A DNA stretch of 64,000 bases, from contig OX637797.1 in NCBI GenBank assembly GCA_951802425.1, positions 1,364,001 through 1,428,000 on the forward strand, read 5' to 3'. Below, piece after piece: positions 41,899 through 53,219 of this stretch. A program made the position numbers and the translations under genes. Positions within the stretch are counted from its first letter, which is position 1; the number at the start of each line of letters is the position of its first letter. The notes below the pieces were generated by a model that saw only the letters and a program-made list of their open reading frames with translations, did not search any database and was not told where the DNA came from. Source of the DNA: Clavaria fumosa. Taxonomy: Eukaryota > Basidiomycota > Agaricomycetes > Agaricales > Clavariaceae.

Positions 41899-44800
41899 TC
41901 ACTGAGGAACCGTCCGAACGGGGATTTGGTTAACAAGCATCTCCCAATAATCCCAGTCCGAACCGTCTAATCCAGTCAGAAGAGAGGAGTCAAACGGCAG
42001 CACCGCAGTCGGGTTCATAGCCCAGAATTGTGAATCGTTTCCGGGAGATGCGCTCCAATTAGACGAATCAACCCCACTCGTACCATCGAAGGCACCGCTG
42101 CTCATGCTATTGCACCAGTGGTCTAGCAGCGATTGCGCCGGGCTCTCGTCATCCATACTTGGACTTCTAGACGCCATCGGAGACGGTACGACCTTTTCTC
42201 CGCTGGATGAAGACTGGCGGCGGTGAAATGGAGAGGCCATAGCGATGCTGGGCGTTGCGTACGACTGTGAGGGTGACGACTTAAGCGCACTAAGTGTTGT
42301 CGTTGGAGATGGAAAGGTGGTGCGCGAGGGTGACTTCGGCTGCGATGACCTTGGAAGTTTCTGCAAAGACAGCAACAAGTGGGCATCGGTGGGACGACCA
42401 TCTTCGTGTGACAAGGAGGGCAGTGTTGAGTCCTTAACTTGAGACTTAGGATCCTTAGCTTGACCTGAGCGCAATTTCAGCGCCCTCGCTTCTACCTGAG
42501 ATGCCTTCGCTTTCAAAAATTCGATAATCTTGAGCTCCCGGCCAGTGGTCTTGTCCATATCATGCAAATCTTGATGCTCCGTCATAAATGAATCTAAGAT
42601 GGCATGCATGGCGGGTGCATCTCGACCATTCGGCTCGATAACAAGATATATCCCGCTAATCATGGCAGTCTGGAATTCTCGATATGCGTTACTGAGAGAT
42701 TCCCGCCGCTCCTGCGGCATGACAGGTCGAAAAGCTTGACGAACTTCGAAGTCCTTGATTGCAGATTCGAAACATGCGGCCCGCGAGCGGAGATAGCGAT
42801 CTGAGTTGAGACGGCGCAGGAGATATGGGCGATGGAGAGAAATACGAACAAAGAGGATCTCCGTTATCAACAGAAATCGATGCACAGGAATATACGTGAA
42901 AGTGGCATCAAGGGACGTGTCCGGCTCCAGAGCGAAGTGCGGTGGAAGTTGGGTGACGAATCTGAGGAGTTCATCGTCCAAAGCGACAACTTCCGAATAC
43001 TGGCTTGGAGTGCGGACTTGCTGGAAATGGTGTACCATACGCCCTATAATGGATGCTAGAGAATGTCGGAGGATAACAAACGTCATGGGTGTTGGAAGAG
43101 AGAGGGGAGGGACATTGCGAATTTGAGCTAACGAGAAATCGTTGTCAACATTCGAAGGGGGTTTCGTCGAGGTATACTCGTCCTGAATAGCGTTTGGCCT
43201 CCCAAGGACAAGAGCATAAGATCGATCGGCGTGATATACATATGCCCTAACACTCTGGTGTGAGGCTCTCAATATTCTGAGCCTACTGTAATGAATAATT
43301 ACCATATGCGTCGTCTGTATTCCACTTGAGCAGGATCCATTCCCTAGACATGATTCCAATCAAGCACATCCCGCACGATCAATTTGAGCTGGCGTACCAT
43401 GTCAGCCCCATCTCGATGGAGCCCAAGAGCCTGCGCTGTTCGTACAGCGGCGCCAAGCTGACTCCAACATTCTGTAATCCGCCTATCAAACGTAAGAAAC
43501 CTAGCAGACTTTGGATATTTCAGACCGCCGGAGATTGTAGAAGAGGAGGTTGGATCACCAGAAGCCGAGTGAGGACGGCATCCAACGATTCGGGTTGTAT
43601 TGCGACGGCGATTAGTAGACCCCGCCGGGCTGGGGGAATTGTTAGGTAGGCGGCAGACCTTCGCACTGTACGACTCACAACACCAATAATACCGCCCAGA
43701 AGTCAACCTGCGAGTCTTGGCGTTGCCCCCAATCTTATCTGGTGCAAGTCTGACTGCAATAGCCAACACAACGAAAAGAAGGGGCAGAAAGCGAACGTCA
43801 TCAGGATTTAGTTTTACCCCGTTCTCGCGCAATGAGGCATATGAGGCTCGAAAATCACGTTCCGATACAGGATATCGCGTCCAATTTCTATAATTTAATT
43901 TCAGCAATGGGCTGCAGACAGTGATTGATGGAATTGAACCCACATGGATGTAAAATAATAGTTGATAAGTAGATCCATGAATCTCTCCGGAGGTAACTCT
44001 TGCAAAAGTTCAGGAATAGATTCATGCGAAACGCCACATTCCTGCATCAAGGATTTGAGATTATCGTCTGTTGGCAGGCCCAGGTCCAAACCCGATGCAC
44101 TATCGTCTCGACCTTGAGATAAACCCAGGATCACATTGGCTGCATCGGTTTGAGAGGACTGTACTGAATGCTTTTTCCGATGGCCCCCTTCCTGATTGGG
44201 ATTCGGGCTGACTACATGCTCCAGCTGTGTCATGTCCGCTTCAACGAGTTGAACGATAAAGAATATTACTTTACTTACCTGCTCAAGCACAGGAACTGGA
44301 TCTACGCTCCCGGAAACACTGGTCCCATACCACTTTCCTGCCTGAAAAGACCCACCACCCGCATCTTGGTCGTCGGAACGAGACCGGTCACCGTCATCCG
44401 CACCCAGAGATTCCGAGCGACGGTGGCGTGATGAATCAGTTGTATCAACAAAGAGAGGGGGAGGCGTATTTGGGGCGCAATACTGGGGAAGCGCTGTTTC
44501 TATGATGTGTTCCAGACGGGCAAGGCGTACACTTATATCCTGGTCTGTTTTCCCGGGTGTATATGCCTTGCACAATTCTGGTACTTTGCGGGCGATGCAC
44601 TTGCGGTCGTCTCAGGAGAAAAGATTCTGGCAAGAACGCAGTATAAAATACGAACATGGGAACAGGGAATCTGGCGATCGCACTACAAGGAAAGTTAACG
44701 CAGAGACGTGCCCTCAGGAAATGGGCAACTTGCCTTCTGCTTGCGCCGATGACATTCTCCGCACGAGAAACTAGGTGACGATAAGACCGCGCCATCGTGT

Positions 44801-45090
44801 GCCGCGTTAATGTGAGCTTACCTGACGCGAGTGCGCTGTTTCTTGTTGAGAGTCAACCCGTTGTGAACAAGGTCGTCTTCTTCAGACTTCCTACGCTTGC
44901 CACTCGTCGATGTTGGGGGAGTGGTGGATTTCACCATGCAATCTGAACGATAAGATGGCAGCGAGAAAACAAGAGTAGGTTCGCCTCGTGTCTGAATTGC
45001 AACTCGAAGTTGGATCAAAGCAGTAGCATGCAGGGGTTCCGCTTCCCCTTCAAGCGCGTATCCTGTGACTTCTTGTAAGGTAGACCACAT
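41899..45090 (-). CDS. Fungal Zn2Cys6 transcription factor (Fungal_trans domain)
   Basis: Ten exons: 45090-44822, 44770-44734, 44682-44656, 44599-44279, 44224-43944, 43887-43679, 43629-43559, 43508-43398, 43343-43303 and 43246-41899 (904 aa). The zinc cluster starts SFSCGECHRRKQKCDRQIPC and has C-x2-C-x6-C-x5-C-x2-C-x8-C spacing, built from four exons. It is followed by a linker and heptad helix (RLARLEHIIETALP). The Fungal_trans regulatory domain includes ARFLTFDRRITECWSQLGAA and YHADRSYALVLGRPNAIQDEY. The C-terminus is Ser-rich. The intron 44683-44733 starts GCAAGT (GC-AG). The next in-frame Met (44937, MVKSTTPPTS) may be the real start, since ATG 45090 lies on the arm of a palindrome. Divergent from MED17. 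Target genes are unknown. Confidence 0.88.
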
Positions 45091-45746
45091 TCACAAACAG
45101 TTACATCACGTGATGAAACTGATTTATGCGTGACAAACGATGTATTTCACTCAGCATATGCTCTCACAGCAATTTAATTAAAATAATGTCTCAGAGGTCG
45201 ATAGGCAATTGTCTTGTACACAATCCCATGTCATTATAATTCCAGATTTTAACAAATTGAAAGACAAGTAGCATTTGCAAGGCTTGGGTGTGCATAAAGA
45301 GTGACAGGTGCGTGACAAAGCTCCTAAACGCACATTCAAAAATGCTACTCGTCCTTCAATTTGTTGAAATCTGGAATTATAATGACATGGGATTGTGTAC
45401 AAGACAATTGCCTATCGACCTCTGAAGCAATATTTAAATTGCTGTGAGAGCATATGCTGAGTGAAATACATCGTTTGTCACGCATAAATCAGTTTCATCA
45501 CGTGATGTAACTTTTTTTTTTTTTTTTTTTTTTTTTTGAATCAGCATTTATATACCGCCACATGTGGCTAAGACAAAGACGCGGTTGTACATGAGGTACT
45601 TATTTTGGGTGATGTTCGGGGTGTGATGATTAAGGAGGTGGGTGGTGTATGTATTGTAGGTAGCTTTGCTGTGGTCTAGTGTGGGTCGGGTGGCTCCGTT
45701 GGTTGTGAAGCCACGTGATGTAACTGTTTGTGAATGCCTACCTTAC
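45075..45746. repeat. Long palindrome between the Zn2Cys6 gene and MED17
   Basis: The left arm 45075-45276 is inverted and repeated as 45340-45511 plus 45725-45746, with a loop of about 63 bases. The arms match closely (for example TCAGAGGTCGATAGGCAATT and its complement). The outer ends reach the starts of both neighbouring genes: GTTTGTGAATG followed by CTACCTTAC occurs on both sides in mirror image. A LINE-like insertion interrupts the right arm. It could be a MITE with long terminal inverted repeats or an inverted duplication of a promoter. Confidence 0.85.
45512..45711 (-). mobile_element. 5'-truncated LINE-like insertion in the palindrome
   Basis: A 200-bp insert reading on the minus strand and ending in ATAAATGCTGATTC plus a run of about 26 A. 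It is flanked by a 13-bp direct repeat CACGTGATGTAAC (45499-45511 and 45712-45724). It shares its 3' end with the copies at 11980-12063 and near 62245. No coding sequence. Confidence 0.85.
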
Positions 45747-45859
45747 GTTTACAGCCCTTGGAATACTTCACTCAATTGGTCTTGCGGAAGCCGCTGGTAT
45801 TACCGCACAACCCCAAGCGCCTATCGACAATCTCAGAGTCGTCGCACCATGGATGGTGA
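45734..45859 (+). CDS. Upstream ORF overlapping the MED17 start
   Basis: The ATG at 45734, on the palindrome arm, opens a 41-codon frame that ends at TGA 45857-45859, overlapping the MED17 ATG (45849) in another frame. If the transcript includes it, it would be expected to reduce MED17 translation. Whether the transcript starts upstream is unknown. Confidence 0.35.
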   Translation: MPTLRLQPLEYFTQLVLRKPLVLPHNPKRLSTISESSHHGW

Positions 45860-48090
45860 CTTGTCATGGAAGGGACTCAGGCTATCTCTCGAGAGACTCT
45901 ACAAGGACGATAGTGGAGAGCCTATTCCCGCGCTATTTGACATAACTCCAGATGGTGAGCATGTCTACGAACCGTGCGTACAAAGGTGTAGTATGCTAGG
46001 CATTCAGCTTATCTCTTTAACTAGTAAGCACGACCCTTCCAAGCGGCTGGGAGAGAGATTGCGGAGAATTTTTTCGGAACGCGGTGTGGATTTCTTCGAA
46101 GGAGACGCTGTCCAGCGCCTGATAGAGGGTACTGCATCTGCGCAGACGGAAGAGGTTTACCCAACACAAGATAAAATTGTCGTCTCTGATATGCAGGAAA
46201 TTTTTTCGCATAACATGACTCCCGAAGGGCTGTTCAAGATGCGAATGGAGATCCTCCCGCAGCTTTAGTGAGCATCCTTGTTAATGTCAGGTGTTTTGGA
46301 TTGACATCGCTAGTGTGGCGCTTGGAGAGATGTCGCATGCCAAGGATTTATTAACTCTGCTTCTCTCCTCTACAAGCGCGTCAGCGTCCCAGCTGCACGC
46401 CGAAACGTCTGCCCAATCTTCTGGCACGGCCACTTTGACAGCAACAATTGTGACGAAACCTCCCCCTATTCCCTCGGTCCAGGCATTCAATAGGCAGCTA
46501 GTCATTGGTAGCAAGGATGAATCGCTGCGTAAAGCGTCAGACCTTTTCAGAAGCGCAGCCAATACAGTGGAGCGCGGCCGCATCCGAGGCGAAACGTATT
46601 GGGCCGATGCGCTCCGAATGCGCAGAGCAAATTGGGGCCTCATTCCCGCGCCTCTCCCTTTTGGCTCTGCCACAGGCAAAGGTGCAGATAAAACATCAAA
46701 AGACTTTCTTGTCTCTTTTGGTTTGGAGGAATGTCAGTATCTGCTCCGCGGCCGTTTGTCGACGCTGACGAGATTCACTTCAGCGCCCGCAACTTTCCGA
46801 CGGCGTGCTGTTGGGCATATACCGACGCTGGATCTTTTACCTGATGCTGAACCATTGGTGTTTCCCTTACGCCAGCGTACTCGGCTTCGAGTATCCTTTA
46901 AGACGTCAGGTTCCGACGGTGATCGTACTGTTACCCGACACAATCTCATCGATGCTGCGAAGGACGGTACTCTCGATGGGTGTTTGCGTTCCGCTCAGCA
47001 GGAAGTCGTCGAGCAAGAGATATTCTCCATCCTTGTGCGAGAAGCTCCCAATTTACTCACAGCCACAGCCCGCGTGTCAGAAAGACTCATCGTCGTCGAA
47101 GTGGTTCAGAACATAGAGTTAATATTCGAACTCGTGTGTTATCTTGTCTTCCCTTCCCGCCTTAATTTCTCAAGCCGGTCAAGGTCGACAGCTCAGCCAC
47201 CGAGGCGTCAGCGCAAGTCTTTCACGAGCTTCCGTGGAAATGTGACTTGATATATGCAGCGCTGCACGTCCTTTTGCTGCGTCTTCATGTCTATTATAAG
47301 GAACAACGGCTCGGCGCCACTGGCATCGCCCAAATGCCAGCTGCATTCCCAGTCCAGGCCCCACCCGTCCTACAACCGATCATCGATTTCCTGCAATACG
47401 AAGTCTTTTGCAAGCGCGTGAAGGCGGAACTGGAACGAGCTGTGGCCGCTCTCACCAAGGCCGGCATCCACGCTAATTTGAGAATTTCGCCTGTGGGAGA
47501 GAGCGGTCATCAACTCGCAATGTTGCTCAGCGAACGCCAAAGACGGAGGACGACTGGGGAGGCTGTTGTAAGAATCGACAAACGGTGCGACACTAACTGT
47601 CTATCTGCACTTTGACTTAGAGTAGGACGCAGATTCACCATTCGTTTGACTTTTGCATCCCCTTCGACGCTGACGGCTCACCTTTCACAAGCGACCCTGG
47701 CCATTCCCTCCATACCACAGCTGTGCCAGTTGCTGTCCAACGAAATAGAACGTTACCTCCTACGGAGATTATGCGAGCTAGGCAGTAAGCTATGCGAAGG
47801 AGTCAAGGGAACATGGTTTGTTGACGAGGTGAAAGGCAGGAGTGTCGGTCGATGGGAAGGCTGCGTATTGTGAGCTAACCCTTCAAGAGTCACGTGTCTT
47901 GACAATTTACCACTTTTAAAGAAATTTGCAGGTGCAATGTGCTCACGATTTTGACATAAATTGTACGGCGCTCCGCTTGATTCAGGACCTGGAACACGCG
48001 GAGAGTTTACATCACGGCTATACACCACAAGACGACATTTCTCTGTTGGTATGGGCAGAAGGGACCATCAGAGAATCATTAGTATCATGA
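45849..48090 (+). CDS. MED17: Mediator complex subunit 17 (Srb4)
   Basis: MED17 is a core subunit of the Mediator head module, which links activators to RNA polymerase II. 671 aa from six exons: 45849-45973, 46025-46267, 46314-47133, 47175-47584, 47621-47869 and 47922-48090; phases agree throughout. Landmarks are WKGLRLSLERLYKDDSGEPI, ALGEMSHAKDLLTLLLSS, YWADALRMRRANWGLIPAPL and FASPSTLTAHLSQATLAIPS. The introns are short: 51, 46, 41, 36 and 52 bases. The 36-base one (47585-47620) is required to avoid a TGA and keeps RIDKR in the coding sequence. Converges on RPL5 with 96 bases between stops. Confidence 0.9.
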
Positions 48091-48186
48091 ATTCTGAGGT
48101 AGATCAAGCCCCTTGAAATACATATGTGAGCGGAAGGCAAGGCAGATGTATTGGACAGGCAATGAGCATTGAGGGATAACAACCGT

Positions 48187-49318
48187 CTACTCCTCTTCCA
48201 TAGCAGCATCGGCACCTTCTTGGAATTTCTTGATCTTGGCCTCAATCGCTTGTTTCCTTTGCGCTCCAGTAAGACGATGTGTCTTGTATTTCAACGACTC
48301 TGCTCGCCAGTCTTTTGTCTTCTCAGTTGCTTTGAAGGTAGGATCTGCTCGGATTGCAGCATGTGCCTTTCTGTAAATCTCTTCAATCTGATCGGATCCT
48401 ATGTCGTCGGCGAGATAAGTTGAAAATTGCTTTTTGAATCTGCGATTTAGCAAGGTTAGGAGGGCAAATATAGATATAACATTGAGACACACCGCTCTTC
48501 ATCTTCCTCCTCTAGGCTCTGCATATATTCTGCCACATGGCCTCCGAAAATATACTTTTTCAGCACCTCGGCGTCGAGCGTTTTATTCTCTGAATCGTAT
48601 CCCGGAAAGCGCTTATCGGAATGGGGAATATACATCCCGCCATCGCTGGCGCCTTTGAGGGCAGCGAACAGACGCGAACCGGTCGTCGTTCGTCTCAAGC
48701 CGACGTCCAGATAAGCCTTGAAAGGGCGTGGGGCGTCATCGCCCTCAATGGTTTCGGTGAGCGAAATTGTGCCGTCTGGTTCCGTGACACCTTCGTACTT
48801 GTCGGCGAGGCCAAGTTTCGAAAGGGCACGGCGGGCTGCAAGAAGTCCTGTCGCGTATGCTGGGAAGAAGGGGAGAAGTGAATTTGCGATACGAGGAACA
48901 CAAGTCGGAAAGGTACCAGAGCTCCAGTTCGTCAGGCCATGTTTGATTCCGTATCTCGGCAATTCCTTTGAGCGAGCAGCACATAAGATGTAGTCACCTT
49001 GCAGGCGAGCGTACACGATTTGGACGATGATATCCTTGTTCGTGAAGCGAACAACTAGGCGGTATTTTTGCGCATTGCTAGATACGAAGCGGGTCAACAT
49101 AATTGGAGGTAGCGAGAATGATAGGCACTACTATTTATTTTTTGCCTGTGTGATGAGTCGTTTTCGTGCATAGTCTAGATATCAAGATGCAGCGAATGAG
49201 AACATGAAATGCGAGCTGCGGAAAACTAACAGTCTGTTTTGCCTTCCCTTCGCCGGCGATATTTCACCTGGAACCTTGAATAGTAGGCGTCGGTCTTGAC
49301 CTTTTTTACGAACGGCAT
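48187..49318 (-). CDS. RPL5: 60S ribosomal protein L5 (uL18)
   Basis: Binds 5S rRNA in the central protuberance of the 60S subunit. 303 aa, the normal length, from five exons: 49318-49231, 49174-49132, 49077-48917, 48859-48493 and 48439-48187. Hallmarks are [94 protein letters not shown] and the lysine-rich C-terminus. The start ATG is followed by [16 protein letters not shown], matching the family. Complete. The many introns near the 5' end are typical of basidiomycete ribosomal protein genes. Confidence 0.96.
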
Positions 49319-49622
49319 CTGGGGAGCAGAGGGCACCAACATTCAGCGTGAGATTCATCCGAATTGAGAGGAGAGCATCCATCAATTGGAACGATTCAGC
49401 GTGATACGACAAAGCTGAAGCGCGGCTTCCTGCCGTAGATGGTGCAAAATGACACAAGAAAAATAATACTTACTGCGATGGTGAGGACGTGCGACGACGA
49501 CAGCGGTATATAGTACGGCGATACTCGTGCTCAGCGCTGGTCACGTGTTTCGTTTTTCTGTACCGCAATTACGTTTTCGTTTGAATCACACCGCCACCAA
49601 GGTCTCTTCAACCGCAACCACC

Positions 49623-50409
49623 ATGAATGCGTACCCAGTGCCAAACCACTACGGACAAAAACACGACGTCAATCCGTATCATCAACCTTATCTCGGTCCT
49701 TACAGCGTTTCAGGTGCCTCAAGCTCGGCTCACACTGCGCCCGTTCCTGCTAATGCCTACGAATACGATGTCGGCATTCTCGCGCAGCAAAGCGTCTACG
49801 TGCCTGGCGCCATGATAGACAAGCGCGGTGGTTCAGGTGGCAAGCTCGCTAAAGGAGGAAAGCGTACTACAGTTCTTAGAAAGGGTGCGGGAAAAGTATG
49901 GGAGGATCAGACCTTACTGGAGTGGAATCCAGGTGCGGTCCGAATCGCTCGTCCACTCTCCTTGTCCTCAAGTGCCATATTTAGCCTGGTTCCGCCTGTT
50001 CGTGGGTGATCTCAGCAACGACGTTTCTGACGATGTGCTGGCAAATGCCTTCAACAAATACAGTTCCTTCCAGAAAGCTCGCGTTATTCGCGATCGTTTA
50101 AGTCAGAAAGTAAGCATTTTACCATATTGTTGGCCGCTGTTCTCATTCACTCGTTCAGGCAAAGTACGGGTTTGTCGCATTCTCGGACCCCGAAGATTTT
50201 CTGAAGGCGTGGAAAGAAATGGACGGTACGCATACACATGTCACTCATTCCCTTTCTAATGGAATGGAATTTCAGGCAAATATGTTGGTAACAGACCCGT
50301 CAAGCTGAAAAAAGCAGACACCACAGCCATTCGACCAGTGGAAATCGGACATCGGAAGGCTAGGCAGTTGGAGAAAGACCTGAAAAAGAATAGACATAAG
50401 CCTTACTGA
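49623..50409 (+). CDS. RRM protein, RBM42-like
   Basis: 211 aa from exons 49623-49932, 49985-50109, 50159-50225 and 50276-50409. A Tyr/Pro/Ser-rich N-terminal half and a GKVWEDQTLLEWNP segment precede one RNA-recognition motif with RNP2 RLFVGDL and RNP1 KYGFVAFSD. After it comes KYVGNRPVKLKKA and a basic C-terminal tail (RPVEIGHRKARQLEKDLKK). This layout matches RBM42 homologues, which associate with pre-mRNA and the spliceosome. Complete. It is divergent from RPL5. Confidence 0.85.
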
Positions 50410-50724
50410 AGCATCTGGTCAGGCGAGTGCGTAAAACAATATGTGGGTGCTGCGCCGGGCAGAGTTTGTTGTTTCACGCTATGACAGGCTCTCCCCTGCT
50501 CACCGGTAATTGTGCGCACGTCGTATGTATATTCGATGAAGACTTGGTGTGTTCTTCCCTTCCTTTTGATCAGGATCAGGCAAGAAATTATGTACCTCTG
50601 CCAACTCTACAATAGTTAGGTTAGACTTAGACAAATTAGGGGCGAGATTTGAACTCAGAGTCTGCTGTGTCGAGTCTTGCCGCTTGTCGCCTTGAATCTT
50701 TACCACACGATTCTCGCATTTAAC
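50410..50724. other. Intergenic, nothing recognised
   Basis: 315 bases between the RBM42-like stop and the CTNNBL1 start. No supported feature. Confidence 0.5.
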
Positions 50725-53165
50725 ATGGACATAGACAAGCTGTTCAAGGTACATCACATTCAACTTATATGACAGAGAACTCATGAACTGTCTTGAAGGC
50801 GCCGAAACTGCCCCTTGGGGCTGGTAAAAGAAAAATGCCAGAAAATCCCACCCCAGAAATGCTCAAGAGAATGAAGACGGATGCCACTCTAACGCAGGTT
50901 CCTTCTACTTTTCCGGCGAACGGCAAGTTACATCCCGTTACCGTCGAGGAGGAGCAGGACGAAGGCAACTTTGCGAATCGGGACTTCGCGCCAGGTGGAG
51001 ACGCGGATTATTTCGTGGAGGAGGACGAAGAAGGCCGGTTCTTTGGAGGCGGTCTCACGACCGAACAGAAAGAGATACTGAACATTTTCGAAGGTGCTGG
51101 CGGTTACGATGCACAGGAAGATGTGAGTCAATTTGTTCAGCTCACGGCGGGTCTAATCTTCGTGCTGAAGGCAGTCTTTGTTGTCATTGTCAGCTGGAGA
51201 CACTGTCGCTGAGTGGTATCAGGCGTTTACTGCTACGGTTCGAAAGGGCTGTAAACAAGAACCAGGATCAGCGGTCCAAATATCCAGACGACCCTTCAAA
51301 GTGACCGTCTCTGCAAATTTCTTGCCCTAGTTGATTAACGTGTCTGGCAGGTTCATCGACTCAGAGGCGGATTTGGATGCTGCAATCAAGTCGTTGCTGC
51401 CACTGGCGCAGTATCCTGTCCTTGCCTACCCAGAACTGGTCAAGTCTGGAAGCGCAACCCATCTCATCGGTCTCCTCGCCCACGAGAACGTCGATATTGT
51501 GATAGACGTGGTGGAAGTGGTGCACGAGCTTACTGATGAGGATGTTGGGAACGAGGGAGATGCTAATGACGAGGAAGAGAACACAGAGGCGCTGAAAATC
51601 TTGATCCAGGCGCTGGTGCGTCTCAGGAAGTGTACATTTCTTCGGACGTACCTGAGGACAAGAATAGCTGGATAACTCGGTTTTCGAGCTATTAGTTGAT
51701 AATCTGGGCAGGCTCAACGAAAAGGATGAGTCAGATAAACAAGGAATATTTCATGTATTAGGTGCGTAATTGTCGCATCGCGTTGGGATGCTATTTCCAA
51801 CGTCCAGACAGGTGTTTTCGATAATATTCTGGGTTTTGACCCAGGCTTAGCCACCCAGCTGGTCTCCAAGTCCTCCATCATGGAATGGTTATTGAAACGT
51901 ATTCAATCGAAGTCGCACGACGTAAACAGGAGTTATGCCGCAGAATTGCTGTCAATATTGCTCCAGGACAATCAGGCAAATAGGCTGGTCTTCGGGAATC
52001 ATGATGGCACTGAAGTTCTCCTGACGGTTGCCTCGGTGTGTTGTCAATCATCCCACTGTGAATATGCCCGGTATGACGGTCCCTATCGTGGGTAGAATTA
52101 TCGACGACGTGATCCCGTAGATGCTGATGAAACTGAATTCATGGAGAATGTCTTCGACACCTTGTGTTCTGCGTTGAACGAGCCTGCTAACAAAACTTTA
52201 TTCCTCAAAAGCGAAGGTGTTGAACTCATGATCCTGATGATGAAGTCGGTTTTAGGACTCTCATTCCAGGTTTCTGACTGACCATCAATCAGAGAGAAGT
52301 TACAATCTCGTGCACGAGCTATCAAGGCTCTCGACTATGCAATGTCAGGAACGAGTGGTACCGCCGTTTGCGAGTCCTTTGTCGAAGCTCTTGGTTTGAA
52401 GACATTGTTCTCAGCCTTTATGGGAAAGGTGCAGACGTTCCGCCTAACTCCAATGGCCATTGCCTCATACCTAGTCCGCAGTCCCAGCAAGGAGCCAAGA
52501 AGAGGAAATCAACGGCGCCATCAGAAGACATCCCTCATCTCCTTGGCATGATGTCGTCTCTCTTCTCCAATCTTGCCTCAGATTCGTCAGCGCGTATCCG
52601 ACTACTGGCAAAATTTGTGGAGGCAAATTACGAGAAGGTGGACAAGTTGCTCGAGATACGGGAAAACGCCTCCGCACGATTGAGGGTGGTAGACCAAGAG
52701 ATTGAAACTGAAAAACAGGTCCCCACAATTTTCTTGTGTTTGTGCATTATAAAAATTGACTGCCGCCTCAGAGTCTTGCAGCAGAGGAGTTAGAGGAGGT
52801 AGCAATCGGGGAGGACATCTGGTACCTCCGACGGTTGGATGGCGGGCTGTTCACGCTTCAGATTGTTGACTATATCCTCGCGTGGGTTACCATGGAGGAT
52901 GACGGGGCAAGTATATCCCATACATCATGTCTCATTAGTCTGATGAACGATTCCTCAGGTCAAAGCACATTTGGTGCAGATGCTGAACAGGAATAACAAA
53001 AGGCTGGCAGACGTTGTCACGACGCTTCGAGTGTATCACGACAATATCAGTGGGGAAGAAAGCGGTGCGGAGTTTTTGGAGGATGGTTCTATAAAAAAAA
53101 GAGAGCACGCTATGTCAAAGCGGGAGATATTGCAAGCTCTGATATCATATCTGGAGGGTTGCTGA
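50725..53165 (+). CDS. CTNNBL1: Beta-catenin-like protein 1 (spliceosome-associated armadillo protein)
   Basis: CTNNBL1 is a nuclear armadillo-repeat protein of the Prp19-related spliceosome. Exon 1 encodes only MDIDKLFK (50725-50748), followed by APKLPLGAGKRKMPENP with a KRMK NLS-like run. The family core is present: KFIDSEADLDAAIKSLLPLA, YPELVKSGSATHLIGLLAHE, VDIVIDVVEVVHELTDEDV, GFDPGLATQLVSKSSIMEWL, FGNHDGTEVLL, RAIKALDYAMSG, EDIPHLLGMMSSLFSNL and VAHLVQ-like VKAHLVQMLNRNNKRLADV. It has about ten exons and ends at TGA 53163-53165. The unusual boundary at about 52240-52287 (MMKS then KLQSRARAIK) is chosen to fit the family. It converges on UTP15 with 54 bases between stops. Confidence 0.9.
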
Positions 53166-53219
53166 GTGTCGTTCGAGAATTTTTAATATAAGTATTCGGC
53201 TTTTTGGAAGGAGATTCGC

